Of a stretch of 64,000 bases of DNA, positions 38,614-49,069 are shown one piece after another. Origin of the DNA: an uncultured Burkholderiales bacterium (GTDB taxonomy: Bacteria; Pseudomonadota; Gammaproteobacteria; Burkholderiales; Burkholderiaceae_C). Where the stretch lies: NCBI GenBank assembly GCA_903876885.1, contig CAIRBP010000004.1:91207-155206 (forward strand), in the 5' to 3' direction. A program made the position numbers and the translations under genes. The first letter of the stretch is position 1; every line of letters begins with the position of its first letter. The notes under the pieces are model-generated. The model ran no database searches. It saw nothing but the letters and a program-made list of their open reading frames with translations, and was not told the origin of the DNA.

Positions 38614-39313
38614 AATTAAATCCCTACAAGTATCTTACGGCCCCGCAGTTGCTTTGTGGGATATTGATTTGCATGTGGACACCGGGGAGTTAGTATGCGT
38701 TATCGGACCTAATGCTGCTGGTAAAACTACGCTCATCAACACAGTCGCTGGGCTCAACAGAGCCGACAAAGGTAAGATCATCTTCAACGGTCATGATCTT
38801 GCCCACACAGAGCCTCATCTGTTTTGTGTACACGGCGTTGCCTTAGTCCCTGAGAGTAGACGATTGTTTGCAAACATGAGTGTTCTTGAGAACTTAGAGC
38901 TTGGAAGTTTTATAAGCCAAGCGAAAGCTCACAGAACACAATCACTGGAATATGTTCTTGAGCTTTTTCCAGCGATGAAACAAAAATTAAATTCTCCCGC
39001 TGGCTCATTGTCTGGTGGGCAACAACAAATGGTTGCTATATCTAGGGCTTTGATGGCTCGACCAAAGATATTATTACTAGACGAACCCTCACTTGGACTG
39101 GCTCCGTCTATTGTTTTGGATATGTTTAAAGCAATCAAACAAATTAATGAAAGTGGTATCTCAGTTCTCTTGGTTGAGCAAAATGTAAGTCTTGCATTAG
39201 ACATCGCTAAGCGAGCTTATGTTTTGGAGGAAGGTCGTATTGCCCAAGAAGGTCTTGCTAAAGATATGTTAAATAGCACGACAATCCAAAAAGCATATTT
39301 GGGTATTAGTTAA
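38606..39313 (+). CDS. livF: LivF-like ABC transporter ATP-binding protein
   Basis: GPNAAGKTTLINTVAGL, LSGGQQQMVAISRALMARPKILLLDEPSLGLAP. Confidence 0.9.
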   Translation: MLEIKSLQVSYGPAVALWDIDLHVDTGELVCVIGPNAAGKTTLINTVAGLNRADKGKIIFNGHDLAHTEPHLFCVHGVALVPESRRLFANMSVLENLELGSFISQAKAHRTQSLEYVLELFPAMKQKLNSPAGSLSGGQQQMVAISRALMARPKILLLDEPSLGLAPSIVLDMFKAIKQINESGISVLLVEQNVSLALDIAKRAYVLEEGRIAQEGLAKDMLNSTTIQKAYLGIS

Positions 39314-39355
39314 TTCAGACCTTAGAACTAAAATCTTTTATTGCTGAGGGCACGT

Positions 39356-39748
39356 ATGATTGATCATTTGGATCACCTTGTACTAACAACGAATCAGATT
39401 GATGCATGCATTGATTTTTACACCAGGGTACTGGGAATGCAATTAGAGAGCTTTGTGGGAGGTACGCCTCCCGTAAGCAGACAGGCTTTAAAGTTCGGTA
39501 ATCAAAAAATAAATTTGCATATTAAAGGTAAGGAGTTTGAGCCTAAAGCGCAAACACCCATACCCGGCTCATTAGACCTTTGCTTTATAGCGGATCGTCC
39601 TCTAGATGAAGTCATAAAAAGAATTAACGCAGAGGAATGGCCTATCCTTGAAGCACCTTCATTTAGAACGGGCGCCACAGGGAAGATTAGATCCATATAC
39701 CTCAGAGATCCAGATCAAAATCTCATTGAAATTAGTGAGCTAATATAA
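39356..39748 (+). CDS. VOC-family (glyoxalase/bleomycin resistance/dioxygenase) protein
   Basis: MIDHLDHLVLTTNQIDACIDFYTRVLGMQLESF...RSIYLRDPDQNLIEISE. Confidence 0.9.
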   Translation: MIDHLDHLVLTTNQIDACIDFYTRVLGMQLESFVGGTPPVSRQALKFGNQKINLHIKGKEFEPKAQTPIPGSLDLCFIADRPLDEVIKRINAEEWPILEAPSFRTGATGKIRSIYLRDPDQNLIEISELI

Positions 39749-39769
39749 AAGATCACAGAATTCAACTGT

Positions 39770-41602
39770 TTATTCAAATACGTAAGTTCCGGGCGCACTG
39801 ACCCACGTTTCATCTGATGCAGTTGACGCCTTAAATACAGGTGGCTTGACTGAGCGACTTGAGTGAGAATCTATCCAATTTATCCAGTAATCCCACCATG
39901 AACCTTCAATGGTTTTCGCCGCTGTCAGCCATTCATCAGGAGTAAGTTTTCTAGCCCTAGTGGTCTTACCTAGCAACTGATATCTGCGGTTCTTAAGTCC
40001 TGGAGGACTCACAATACCTGCATTGTGACCACCTGAGGCGAGTAAGAATTCTATTTGTACCTTGATATGATTATGAATTTTATAAACAGATCTCCAAGGC
40101 GCTACGAAATCTTCAACTGTCCCGACTGCGAAAACGGGACAATTTATATCCCCGATATGGATTGGTTTACCGCCGACCTTGTATCGTCCCATTGCCAAAT
40201 CATTGTTTAAATACATGTGCCTCAGATACTGAGAGTGCATCCTAATAGACAGACGCGTTCCATCAGCATTCCAAGCCATCAAGTCGTTCGGAGGTGATCG
40301 GTCACCCAAAATATACTCTTTAGTCAATTGCGCCCACTTTCGATCGGCTGCTCCGATCATTTGAAAAGCGCTTGACATTTGTGTACTATCCAAATAACCA
40401 TTTGGTCTCATCAGACTTTCTATAAAACCAACTTTCGCTTGATCAATGAACATACTGATATTTCCGGGCTCAGAAAAATCAGTCTGCGCAGCAAGTAAGG
40501 TAATGCTTGCCAGTCTGCGGTCTTTATCGCGTCCCATTTTTGCTGCAGCTATTGACAGCAAAGTTCCACCGAGACAGTATCCAACCGCATGAATTTTTTG
40601 ATTAGGGCAAGTTTCATTAATTTGGTTCAACGCACCAAAAACACCTAGGTTCAAATAATCTTCCAACCCCTTGTAGCGATCTTTTGAATCTGGATTTTTC
40701 CAAGAAATAGCAAATACAGTGTGCCCTTTGTCTACTAGAAATTTAACAAGAGAGTTCTGCGGACTTAGGTCTAAGATATAGTATTTCATGATCCAAGCAG
40801 GGACGATTAGTATTGGCTCTGCTTTAACTCTAGTCGTTGTTGGGTTGTATTGAATCAACTCAATAAGATCGTCTTTGAAAATAACCTTGCCAGGAGTAAT
40901 CGCCACATTACGGCCTACTACAAAATTTTCGAACCCTTTAGCAGGCAATCTAAATAGAGCGCGGTATGCATCATCTAAATAATAGTTTGCACCACGAATC
41001 AAATTAGCACCCCCTTCCTTTAAGGTTCTATCTATCAAAATGGGATTGGTTGGCAGAAAATTAGCCGGTGATATTGAGTCAATGAATTGCAAAATCTCGA
41101 AGCGACTAATCGTTAATTTATTTACTTGCTCGCCAGGTAAACTACTAAATGCGTGAGTCCACCACTGCTTCAAGTGCATAAAGCCTTGACTATAAGTATT
41201 AAATGGCCAAGCCTTCCAAAGTTCATCTTGAAAACGATGATCAGGCTTGACCAGGCCTAGTGGTACGTTTGTAACGGCCTTCTCTAATTGGTTTATGAAA
41301 GCCGGTAGATCATGAAATGTCTGACCAAATTTCTCACGAATTCGAGATAAGTTATGCGGATCCTCAAGTAACCCAACTAACCAATCCCTAAAGCTTTCAG
41401 GTAGCGACTGAGGATTGAAGACTTGAGCACGAGCCCTGGTACGATTGATTCGAGTCGAAACAGGTGCAGATTGAAAATCATTTGAAGGTTTGTGCTTAAC
41501 AAGGGGTGAACTAGATGACTTAGTAGCCCTTTTAGTAGAGCTAGCTCTAGCTGAATCGATACGTAAAACTTTGTTTAGAGTATTCATAGATAAATTGAAC
41601 AA
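39770..41602 (-). CDS. phaC: Poly(3-hydroxyalkanoate) synthase (class I PhaC)
   Basis: Lipase-like box GYCLGGT; PILIVPAWIMKYYILDLSPQNSLVKFLVDKGHTVFAISWKNP; GGHNAGIVSPPG. Confidence 0.9.
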   Translation of the reverse strand: MFNLSMNTLNKVLRIDSARASSTKRATKSSSSPLVKHKPSNDFQSAPVSTRINRTRARAQVFNPQSLPESFRDWLVGLLEDPHNLSRIREKFGQTFHDLPAFINQLEKAVTNVPLGLVKPDHRFQDELWKAWPFNTYSQGFMHLKQWWTHAFSSLPGEQVNKLTISRFEILQFIDSISPANFLPTNPILIDRTLKEGGANLIRGANYYLDDAYRALFRLPAKGFENFVVGRNVAITPGKVIFKDDLIELIQYNPTTTRVKAEPILIVPAWIMKYYILDLSPQNSLVKFLVDKGHTVFAISWKNPDSKDRYKGLEDYLNLGVFGALNQINETCPNQKIHAVGYCLGGTLLSIAAAKMGRDKDRRLASITLLAAQTDFSEPGNISMFIDQAKVGFIESLMRPNGYLDSTQMSSAFQMIGAADRKWAQLTKEYILGDRSPPNDLMAWNADGTRLSIRMHSQYLRHMYLNNDLAMGRYKVGGKPIHIGDINCPVFAVGTVEDFVAPWRSVYKIHNHIKVQIEFLLASGGHNAGIVSPPGLKNRRYQLLGKTTRARKLTPDEWLTAAKTIEGSWWDYWINWIDSHSSRSVKPPVFKASTASDETWVSAPGTYVFE

Positions 41603-41702
41603 AGGTTAACCATCAGTGCATATTACTGTATGCACTTAAATCTAAGCTTGACTTATATCAAAAATACTCTTAAGCAAACTATATTGAAAAGTCCTAATTA
41701 AA

Positions 41703-42332
41703 CTAGCGATTCAATCCAGCAATGTAGTCGGCCAATATTTCAATCTCCTTCTCATTTAACACCGATGCAGCTGAGGACATATTACCGTCCATGTCTGCAC
41801 GAGTCATAGCTTTAAAACCTTTTAATTGAGCAAGTAAGTAAGCATGCTGCTGGCTCGCCACACGAGGAATATGCTGCTGCCCAAGCAGCAAAGGACCATG
41901 ACACTGAACACAGTTGTACTTCTTAGCCATATCTGGTCCCTGAGCAAGCGCCTCAGCAGAACTAACGTGAGTGGGCGTCAATCTTTTCTCGGAAGCGAAA
42001 TAAGCTGCAAGATTATTCATATCAGCATTTGACAAATTTGCGGCAAAGGGAGACATAACTGCATTCTTGCGGTTCCCTTCCCGAAATTGGTAAAGAGCCG
42101 TGGTAATGGCTTGAGCCGTTTGTCCAGCTAAAGCAGGAAAGTCAGGAATCTCACTGTTACCACCAGCTCCGTGGCAAGAAATACATACTTGAGCCTTTTG
42201 TCGACCTGCTTCGATATCGGCTGCTTCAGCACGACCTAATAGAGCAACGCTAGTTAATGTAGAGAGCAAAAAAAAGGTGGTCACCGATAAGGCAACCACC
42301 ATTAAATTAGAGTGTAGGGATATTTTTTTCAT
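41703..42332 (-). CDS. Di-heme cytochrome c (c4-like)
   Basis: Signal peptide and two CXXCH motifs (CISCHGAGG, CVQCHGP). Confidence 0.88.
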   Translation of the reverse strand: MKKISLHSNLMVVALSVTTFFLLSTLTSVALLGRAEAADIEAGRQKAQVCISCHGAGGNSEIPDFPALAGQTAQAITTALYQFREGNRKNAVMSPFAANLSNADMNNLAAYFASEKRLTPTHVSSAEALAQGPDMAKKYNCVQCHGPLLLGQQHIPRVASQQHAYLLAQLKGFKAMTRADMDGNMSSAASVLNEKEIEILADYIAGLNR

Positions 42333-42341
42333 CCCTCCATT

Positions 42342-43598
42342 TTAATTTAATTTCGCAATTTTTGCATCCTTAGAATAACTTATACGGTAAATAACACCGT
42401 TGTAATCATCAGAAACAAGCATCGAACCATCTGCAATAACTTGTACGTCAACTGGACGGCCCCACATTGGCGGGTCTGCTTTCTCGTCAGTTAAAAACCC
42501 AGTAAGAAAAGGTTCGTACTTTACGACTTTCCCTTTTCCGTCAAGTACAACTCGCATCACATCGTAGCCTTGTTTGGTGTTACGGTTCCATGAACCGTGG
42601 CGAGCAATGAACATGTTGTTCTTATATTCGGCCGGGAACATCTTTCCTGTATAAAAACGAAGTCCCAACGGGGCAACGTGAGCACCTAATTTTAAAATAG
42701 GCGGAGTACTCTGAGCGCAGGTGTTATATTTTCCATAGACTGGATCGGCGATATCACCCTGGTGGCAGAACGGAAATCCAAAACTCTCACCCTCTTTATT
42801 GAGAACATTCAGTTCATCATTGGGCACGTCATCCCCTAACCAATCACGACCGTGCTCTGTAAAGTAAAGTTTATGAGTTACAGGGTGAAAAGCCATACCA
42901 ACACTGTTTCTGACACCGGTTGCAACGCGCTCCAATTGTCCGCTATCAGGATCAGCTCGGAAGATCGCTGCCTGCATTTGATTTGGGGAGGTGATGTTTT
43001 GTGGAGATCCAATATTGAAATAGAGCTTGCCATCTGGACCAGCAACTAAATACTTCCAAAAATGTCCTGGACCATTTGTAGGATCAATTCCGTCCACTAC
43101 TACTTTGCCACCTGGCATGTTGTCTAGATTCTTTTCAATATTATCGAACCGCAAAATACGATCCCGCTCTGCAACGTATAAATTACCTTTAATAACCGCT
43201 ATACCATTTGGAGCGCTCATGCCTCGCAAAATAGTTTTGACTTCCCGTTTGCCGTTGTTATCAACAATTGCATATACATTCTTAGCCAGGCGGTTACTAA
43301 CAATTAGAGTTCCGTTTTCGGTTTGAGTCATAGAACGTGCTTCGGGCACACCGTCAGCGTAGACCTCAACTTTAAAACCAGCTGGGACCTTCAACTTAGC
43401 GATCTGAAGGTCTTTTGCCTCAGTGCCGGTAAATATTGGATTAAACGGGTGCAAGGCTGAGGATTCAGATTCAGCCGACATGCCCTGTTTCCATGCAGGA
43501 GGTGGATCTCCTGGTTTTTGGGCGTGAGCGCTGAGATGACTAAGCGCAAGCACAGAGCTCATTAAAGATAAAGCTAAAACGGAACGACGAAAATGCAT
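42342..43598 (-). CDS. PQQ-dependent sugar/sorbosone dehydrogenase-like beta-propeller protein
   Basis: LKVPAGFKVEVYADGVPEARSMTQTENGTLIVSNR; VGMAFHPVTHKLYFTEHGRDWLGDDVPNDELN; HGSWNRNTKQGYDV. Confidence 0.85.
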   Translation of the reverse strand: MHFRRSVLALSLMSSVLALSHLSAHAQKPGDPPPAWKQGMSAESESSALHPFNPIFTGTEAKDLQIAKLKVPAGFKVEVYADGVPEARSMTQTENGTLIVSNRLAKNVYAIVDNNGKREVKTILRGMSAPNGIAVIKGNLYVAERDRILRFDNIEKNLDNMPGGKVVVDGIDPTNGPGHFWKYLVAGPDGKLYFNIGSPQNITSPNQMQAAIFRADPDSGQLERVATGVRNSVGMAFHPVTHKLYFTEHGRDWLGDDVPNDELNVLNKEGESFGFPFCHQGDIADPVYGKYNTCAQSTPPILKLGAHVAPLGLRFYTGKMFPAEYKNNMFIARHGSWNRNTKQGYDVMRVVLDGKGKVVKYEPFLTGFLTDEKADPPMWGRPVDVQVIADGSMLVSDDYNGVIYRISYSKDAKIAKLN

Positions 43599-43823
43599 AA
43601 AATCTCCTAGTAAAGAATGGCATTCAATCTACTTCAGATTTTGACACCGATTTCACTTCTTTGGTAAGTAGCTTGTACTCACTCAAGGGAAAACACTTAG
43701 AATTTTGAGGCGTTACTTTTCATCCTAAAAAGACTCCTCACGAGTGCCAATGTAACTGATTAGAATTGCCAGTTTTTCCAAGTCAACGGTCTTTCTCATT
43801 CGATTTTTCAAACAAGGTAACAA

Positions 43824-44219
43824 ATGTCAATCAACGACAAAACTACTGCTATCAACCTTGCACTCACACTTGAGAGTAAGCGTCGGGAGTTAATAAAAGC
43901 TAGGGATTTTGAAGCGCTCAAATCCTTAATTTCACCAGAAATTATTTATGTTCATAGCACTGGTGGAGTTGATACTTTTGAGACTTATTTTCAAAAGCTA
44001 ATCGACCAAACTCTCGTTTACTTGGATGTAGATTACGTAGATGTGGACGGAACTCTCTTTGGTGAGACACTAATAATCACTGGGAAAATGAACGCTCAAT
44101 TAATCCTTGGCACTGAAGAAAAATCTGTGCACAGCATCTACATGACAACTTGGATCAAACAAAAAGATGGTCACTGGGTAATGTGCGCTCATCAAGGCGC
44201 GCCCAGGCTAAATGTGTGA
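43824..44219 (+). CDS. NTF2-like / DUF4440-type protein
   Basis: LTLESKRRELIKARDFEALKSLISPEIIYVHSTGGVDTFETYFQKL...DGHWVMCAHQGAP. Confidence 0.8.
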   Translation: MSINDKTTAINLALTLESKRRELIKARDFEALKSLISPEIIYVHSTGGVDTFETYFQKLIDQTLVYLDVDYVDVDGTLFGETLIITGKMNAQLILGTEEKSVHSIYMTTWIKQKDGHWVMCAHQGAPRLNV

Positions 44220-44223
44220 TCCG

Positions 44224-45087
44224 TTAGTCCAGCGTGAACTCTAAATTATCGATTAGTCGCGTATTGCCGATACGAGCAGCAGCAAGGGCAACCAATCTTC
44301 GGGATCCATTTTTTTCATTAGGATTAAAAACACTTAAATCAAGAGCGTTCCTAATTGTCAAATAATCGGGTTTCCACCCTCTGGCTTTTAAGAGACTTAG
44401 TGCCTCATGCTCAACAGATGAAACGTTATTACCGGCTTTAACTGACTCGCGCATCTGACACAAAGCCAAATAAAGTTGGACTGCCTCCGCTCTTTCCGCG
44501 TCTTTGAGATACCCATTTCTAGAGCTCATAGCCAAACCGTCTACCTCTCTGCGGGTCTGTACTTTAACGATTTCAATGGGTAAAGCCATCTGACTAACCA
44601 TATGGGTAATGATCATCGCTTGCTGATAATCTTTTATACCAAAGAAAGCTACATCGGGTTGAACGCAATTAAAGAGTTTATGTACAACTGTGCACACACC
44701 CTTAAAAAATCCGGGCCTGAATTCACCCTCCAAAATACAATCTAATTCACTGGGTGGGTGGACTTCAAATCCCTGAGGTACTGGATATAGGTCCTCCTCT
44801 CGGGGTGCGAAAAGCAAATCACATCCTGCAGCTTCCAGCTTTTTAGTATCTTCATTAAGAGTACGGGGATAGGAGTCAAAATCCTCATGCGGGGCAAATT
44901 GAAGTCTATTTACAAAAATACTAGCGACCACGAACTCCGATTGTTTCTTTGCTGTTGAGATTAAATCCAAATGACCAGCGTGTAAGTTGCCCATGGTAGG
45001 CACAAAGCCAACTCGTTTATCGTAATTGATACTACTTCTTAGCTCCGCAATTGTTCGTACCGTTTTCATGTTTAACTGTGTTCCCAT
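44224..45087 (-). CDS. panC: Pantothenate synthetase (pantoate-beta-alanine ligase)
   Basis: VGFVPTMGNLHAGHLDLI; FVNRLQFAPHEDFDSYPRTL; FFGIKDYQQAMII; MSSRNGYL. Start may be ATG 45069. Confidence 0.93.
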   Translation of the reverse strand: MGTQLNMKTVRTIAELRSSINYDKRVGFVPTMGNLHAGHLDLISTAKKQSEFVVASIFVNRLQFAPHEDFDSYPRTLNEDTKKLEAAGCDLLFAPREEDLYPVPQGFEVHPPSELDCILEGEFRPGFFKGVCTVVHKLFNCVQPDVAFFGIKDYQQAMIITHMVSQMALPIEIVKVQTRREVDGLAMSSRNGYLKDAERAEAVQLYLALCQMRESVKAGNNVSSVEHEALSLLKARGWKPDYLTIRNALDLSVFNPNEKNGSRRLVALAAARIGNTRLIDNLEFTLD

Positions 45088-45165
45088 TTGATACCGCTAT
45101 TCTCCCTTCAAAAGTCTCCCACAAGAGAATATTCACCATTTTTTTTATCTAAGATAAAATCATAT

Positions 45166-46539
45166 CTAAGGTTTAAAAAGAGTTCTTAAAGATTTAAGTT
45201 GATTTAATCCACTTAACTTCTCAAATAATTCTTCAGCTTTGATTTCTGAATTTTTGGAATTATTCTTAAAAATTCTAAAGCAATCTATAAACTTTGCATG
45301 CAACTCTTTAACGCTTAATGGATTCTTGGAGTTACCTTTAGCAAAGCGAATTTCTCCAGAATCAAGTTGTTGACTATTTTTAAGCTGAATAACAACTCTA
45401 TTTGTGAGTGCAAAAGCTGGATCAATAGGACACTGTTTTTCAGTAATTTCTATTTCTACTTTAGAGAAAAGTGACTGGACATCTGGACGCAATACGAATT
45501 CATCATTCAACTCCCCTAACCCAACATTTTGCTTAAGTAAAGCACAAACAATTGCAAACTCTAAACTAAATTTGGCCTCCAACCCCGTCTTTGGCGTATG
45601 GTTTCTAAGCATACTAGCCTCGGCTTTCCCTACTGTTGCAGTAATTTTTTCAATCTCGTCTAGCTTGATGCTATTTGATTTCATTAAATTAATGATTGCA
45701 TCAATAGCTCTATGCCCTGAGTAACAAACTGGATACTGCTTTATGCAAAGTCCCGCATCCAATATGAAGAGATGACTACCCATAGGTGCAGCCTCATTCT
45801 TAAGGTTTGCGTGATTATTCGGAGATATTGCATATAAAAAACCAGCCGGATGCTCAAAAACATCAGGTGCGGCGGTAAGACCCATTTCAGCCAAACGAAC
45901 AGCCTCAATACCGTTAGCCGCAGCACGACCCGCATGGAACGGCTTGGTCATAGATCCAAAATTTGACACCAGACCGCTTGCCATGCTTGCGGCAATTGCT
46001 AGGGCAGAACTTGCAGTCTTAGCATCTAATTTTTTAATACGCGATACCGCTGCCGCAACGCCAACGGTGCCTAAAACACCCGTTGGATGCCAACCCTTTA
46101 GGTGGTACTGATCAGGCTCTCTCGCGATCAAGGTAGCCCAAACCTCATAGCCAACAAGGTATGCCTCTAAAGCGTCAAGCCCTGTGATATTTTGCAAATA
46201 TCCTTCAGCCAGAATAGCTGGTACCAAAACTGTGCTTGGATGACCTGAAAGTGCCACATCATCAAAATCAAGCGCATGCGCAGCAGTTCCGCTTATACAA
46301 GCTGCGAACTGAGCAGGCATCATTTTTTGTAAAAACGGAACAGGAGCCTCAGCCACTGGAGATGCAAATTGTTCATAGTGGGCGCTAAGTATTTCGACTA
46401 CTTTCTCATTTGAGCCCGCAAACATTGTTGCAATTGTGTCAATAAAGCCAGTCTTAGCAATTTCCAGTGCTGCATCTTTTTGAGGATGGTTGATAGGTCG
46501 AGTTGCGAAGGAGCCTAACGATTGTGTAAGTGAAGTCAT
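45166..46539 (-). CDS. MmgE/PrpD family protein
   Basis: FIDTIATMFAGSNEKVVEIL; GTAAHALDFDDVALSGHPSTVLVPAILAEG; GWHPTGVLGTVGVAAAVSRI. Confidence 0.9.
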   Translation of the reverse strand: MTSLTQSLGSFATRPINHPQKDAALEIAKTGFIDTIATMFAGSNEKVVEILSAHYEQFASPVAEAPVPFLQKMMPAQFAACISGTAAHALDFDDVALSGHPSTVLVPAILAEGYLQNITGLDALEAYLVGYEVWATLIAREPDQYHLKGWHPTGVLGTVGVAAAVSRIKKLDAKTASSALAIAASMASGLVSNFGSMTKPFHAGRAAANGIEAVRLAEMGLTAAPDVFEHPAGFLYAISPNNHANLKNEAAPMGSHLFILDAGLCIKQYPVCYSGHRAIDAIINLMKSNSIKLDEIEKITATVGKAEASMLRNHTPKTGLEAKFSLEFAIVCALLKQNVGLGELNDEFVLRPDVQSLFSKVEIEITEKQCPIDPAFALTNRVVIQLKNSQQLDSGEIRFAKGNSKNPLSVKELHAKFIDCFRIFKNNSKNSEIKAEELFEKLSGLNQLKSLRTLFKP

Positions 46540-46551
46540 TTAAATCATTCC

Positions 46552-47742
46552 TTAGTAAGATCTTGGTAACTCTAGAATATGCTCTGCAATATAGCTAAGA
46601 ACTAAATTGGTGGAAATCGGGGCTATTTGAAAAAGCCTAGTCTCTCTCCATTTGCGCTCAACATCATATTCCCGGGCGAAGCCAAACCCGCCGTGTGTCT
46701 GTAGGCAAGCCTCTGCCGCCTTCCATGAAGCCTCGGATGCGAGTAATTTACCGATATTGGCGTCATCTCCGCAAGGAAGATTTGCAGCAAACAAAGCGGC
46801 AGCACGCCTGAGTACCAAATCAGCTGCTTGTGTCTCAGCATATGCGCGGGCAATGGGAAAAGCAATTCCTTGATTCTTTCCTATTGAGCGATCAAATACT
46901 GTGCGTTGGTTAGCATATTCAACGCTTTTATTGGTGAACCAGCGAGCATCACCAATCGCCTCAGCAGAAACCAAAATTCTCTCAGCATTCATTCCATCCA
47001 AAATGTATTTGAATCCCTTTCCCTCTTCGCCAATTAGACATGAAGCAGGAATTTTTACATCACTAAAAAAAACTTCAGTTGCGTTGTGATTAACCATAGC
47101 TTTGATGGGCTTAATCTCTAAACCCTTACCTAAACACTCCCGAATATCAATTAGAAAAACTGATAAACCCTCACTTTTTTTCTTTACCTCATCAAGAGGA
47201 GTAGTCCTAGCCAATAGCAACATTAGATCGGAATGCAATGCACGCGAAGTCCATACTTTTTGACCATTAATAATGTAATATTCACCTGAGCGGATCGCCC
47301 TGGTTTTAAGTTTAGTCGTATCTGTTCCAGTTGTGGGCTCTGTAACCCCAAACGCTTGGAGTCTTAGCGCACCACTAGCAATATGAGGAAGATATTGAGA
47401 TTTTTGTTGTTTGCTTCCGTGTCGCAATAATGTTCCCATGATGTACATCTGAGCGTGGCATGCGCCTGCGTTACAACCAGACGCATGAATTTCCTCAAGG
47501 ATAACTGCGCCGGCCCTGAGGGGCATTCCTGAGCCCCCGTACTCCTCAGGAATTAGAGCTCCAAGGTAACCAGATTCAGTTAAGGTTTTAACAAATTCAG
47601 TAGGATAGGCTTCCCTCTCCTCTAAATCTCGCCAGTATTGACCGGGGAATTTAGCGCAGATAGCCCGAATACTTTCTCTTATCTCAGAGAAGTCCTCGCC
47701 AACTTCGACCTGAATGGATTCATTAATTGTTTGATGTTTCAT
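46552..47742 (-). CDS. Acyl-CoA dehydrogenase
   Basis: FGVTEPTTGTDTTKLKTRA; YYIINGQKVWTSRALHSDLMLLLAR; HGGFGFAREYDVERKWRETRLFQIAPISTNL. Confidence 0.92.
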   Translation of the reverse strand: MKHQTINESIQVEVGEDFSEIRESIRAICAKFPGQYWRDLEEREAYPTEFVKTLTESGYLGALIPEEYGGSGMPLRAGAVILEEIHASGCNAGACHAQMYIMGTLLRHGSKQQKSQYLPHIASGALRLQAFGVTEPTTGTDTTKLKTRAIRSGEYYIINGQKVWTSRALHSDLMLLLARTTPLDEVKKKSEGLSVFLIDIRECLGKGLEIKPIKAMVNHNATEVFFSDVKIPASCLIGEEGKGFKYILDGMNAERILVSAEAIGDARWFTNKSVEYANQRTVFDRSIGKNQGIAFPIARAYAETQAADLVLRRAAALFAANLPCGDDANIGKLLASEASWKAAEACLQTHGGFGFAREYDVERKWRETRLFQIAPISTNLVLSYIAEHILELPRSY

Positions 47743-47752
47743 TTGAAAGTTG

Positions 47753-48907
47753 TTAACTTCTGTTTAAATAATTATCTGTATGCTCGCCAAGCTTTGGGGG
47801 AGATGACTGAATCGAGGGCCGCTCCCCATTAAAGCTGATGGGCAAGCCAATAAAAGACATGTCTGAGTTAGGTATATTTTGAATAATCCCCAGGGCTTTG
47901 GTCTGGGGGTGTTTCACCATTTGCTCAATATCGTGAACTGGCGAAGCAGGTAATCCGTACTTCTCACAAGCAACCAGCCATTGTGCAGTGGATTTTGTGG
48001 CAATAATTTTTTCAATTAAACTGTACAGCGTTTTAGCATTGGCTACACGACTTGGGTTATCTCTAAACAGCGGGTCTAATGCCCACTCAGGATGGCAAAC
48101 CATCTCGCAAAATGCATTAAAGAGTGCATCACTTCCTGCGGCAATAACGACTTCACCATCGGTTGTTGCGTAAGCTTTATAGGGGACAATTCCATTAGCG
48201 CCGGACCCCTGCCTTGTCGGTATTTCATTGGAGGCAAGATATTGAGCTGCTAATAAAGAAACCCAACTCGTTGCTGTTTCAAATAATGAGACATCAATCG
48301 TTTTACCTCTACTGCTTGTTTGTCGCTCATAGAGCGCAGTAAGAATACCAATGATCCCCCATAAGCCGGTACCCAAATCTACAATTGAAGGTCCTACCCT
48401 TACTGTTGGTCTATCAGCCTCTCCAGTAGTACTCATAATTCCACTAAAAGCCTGCATTAGCGGATCGTACCCAGGCTGTTGACTCAAAGGTCCCCGACTA
48501 CCGAAAGCTCCGAAATTGCAGAATATCAACTCCGGCTTGATAAAGCTTAGCGACTTAGCATCTAAACCTAATTTCTCGACTTGCCCAGGCCGCATATTTT
48601 GAATAACAATATCCGCCTTTTCATAAATTAGTTGCTTAAGAAGATCAATATGCTCGGGGTTATGAAAGTCACACACCACAGATTCTTTATTTCTATTTAG
48701 ACTTTGAAAATATGCACCCGACCCTTCCCAAAAAGGAGGCCCCCATTTCCTAGCATCATCACCTGTTGGTTTTTCGATCTTTATGACCTTTGCTCCGAGC
48801 TCGCCAAGAATTTGTCCACAAAAAGGGGCCGCAACACTATTTCCAAGTTCAATAACGACTAGTCCAATTAACGGCAAGGGAGAACGGGATGTATTTGTAT
48901 TTGTCAT
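47753..48907 (-). CDS. CaiB/BaiF-family CoA transferase
   Basis: LIGLVVIELGNSVAAPFCGQILGELGAKVIKIEKPTGDDARKWGPPFWEGSGAYFQSLNRNKESVVCDF. Confidence 0.93.
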   Translation of the reverse strand: MTNTNTSRSPLPLIGLVVIELGNSVAAPFCGQILGELGAKVIKIEKPTGDDARKWGPPFWEGSGAYFQSLNRNKESVVCDFHNPEHIDLLKQLIYEKADIVIQNMRPGQVEKLGLDAKSLSFIKPELIFCNFGAFGSRGPLSQQPGYDPLMQAFSGIMSTTGEADRPTVRVGPSIVDLGTGLWGIIGILTALYERQTSSRGKTIDVSLFETATSWVSLLAAQYLASNEIPTRQGSGANGIVPYKAYATTDGEVVIAAGSDALFNAFCEMVCHPEWALDPLFRDNPSRVANAKTLYSLIEKIIATKSTAQWLVACEKYGLPASPVHDIEQMVKHPQTKALGIIQNIPNSDMSFIGLPISFNGERPSIQSSPPKLGEHTDNYLNRS

Positions 48908-49069
48908 TGCGCTTTTGATTTACGGAGCTGTTTAGGTGAAAGCCATAGCTTCACAAAAAAATAATTTGGTTAGACTGATGCGTATACGTCAATAAAAATA
49001 TAAAACTTTGAACGCCAAATCCCTTTAGTAGATTCTCAGAATTTAAATGAATAACATCGATAGTTTATT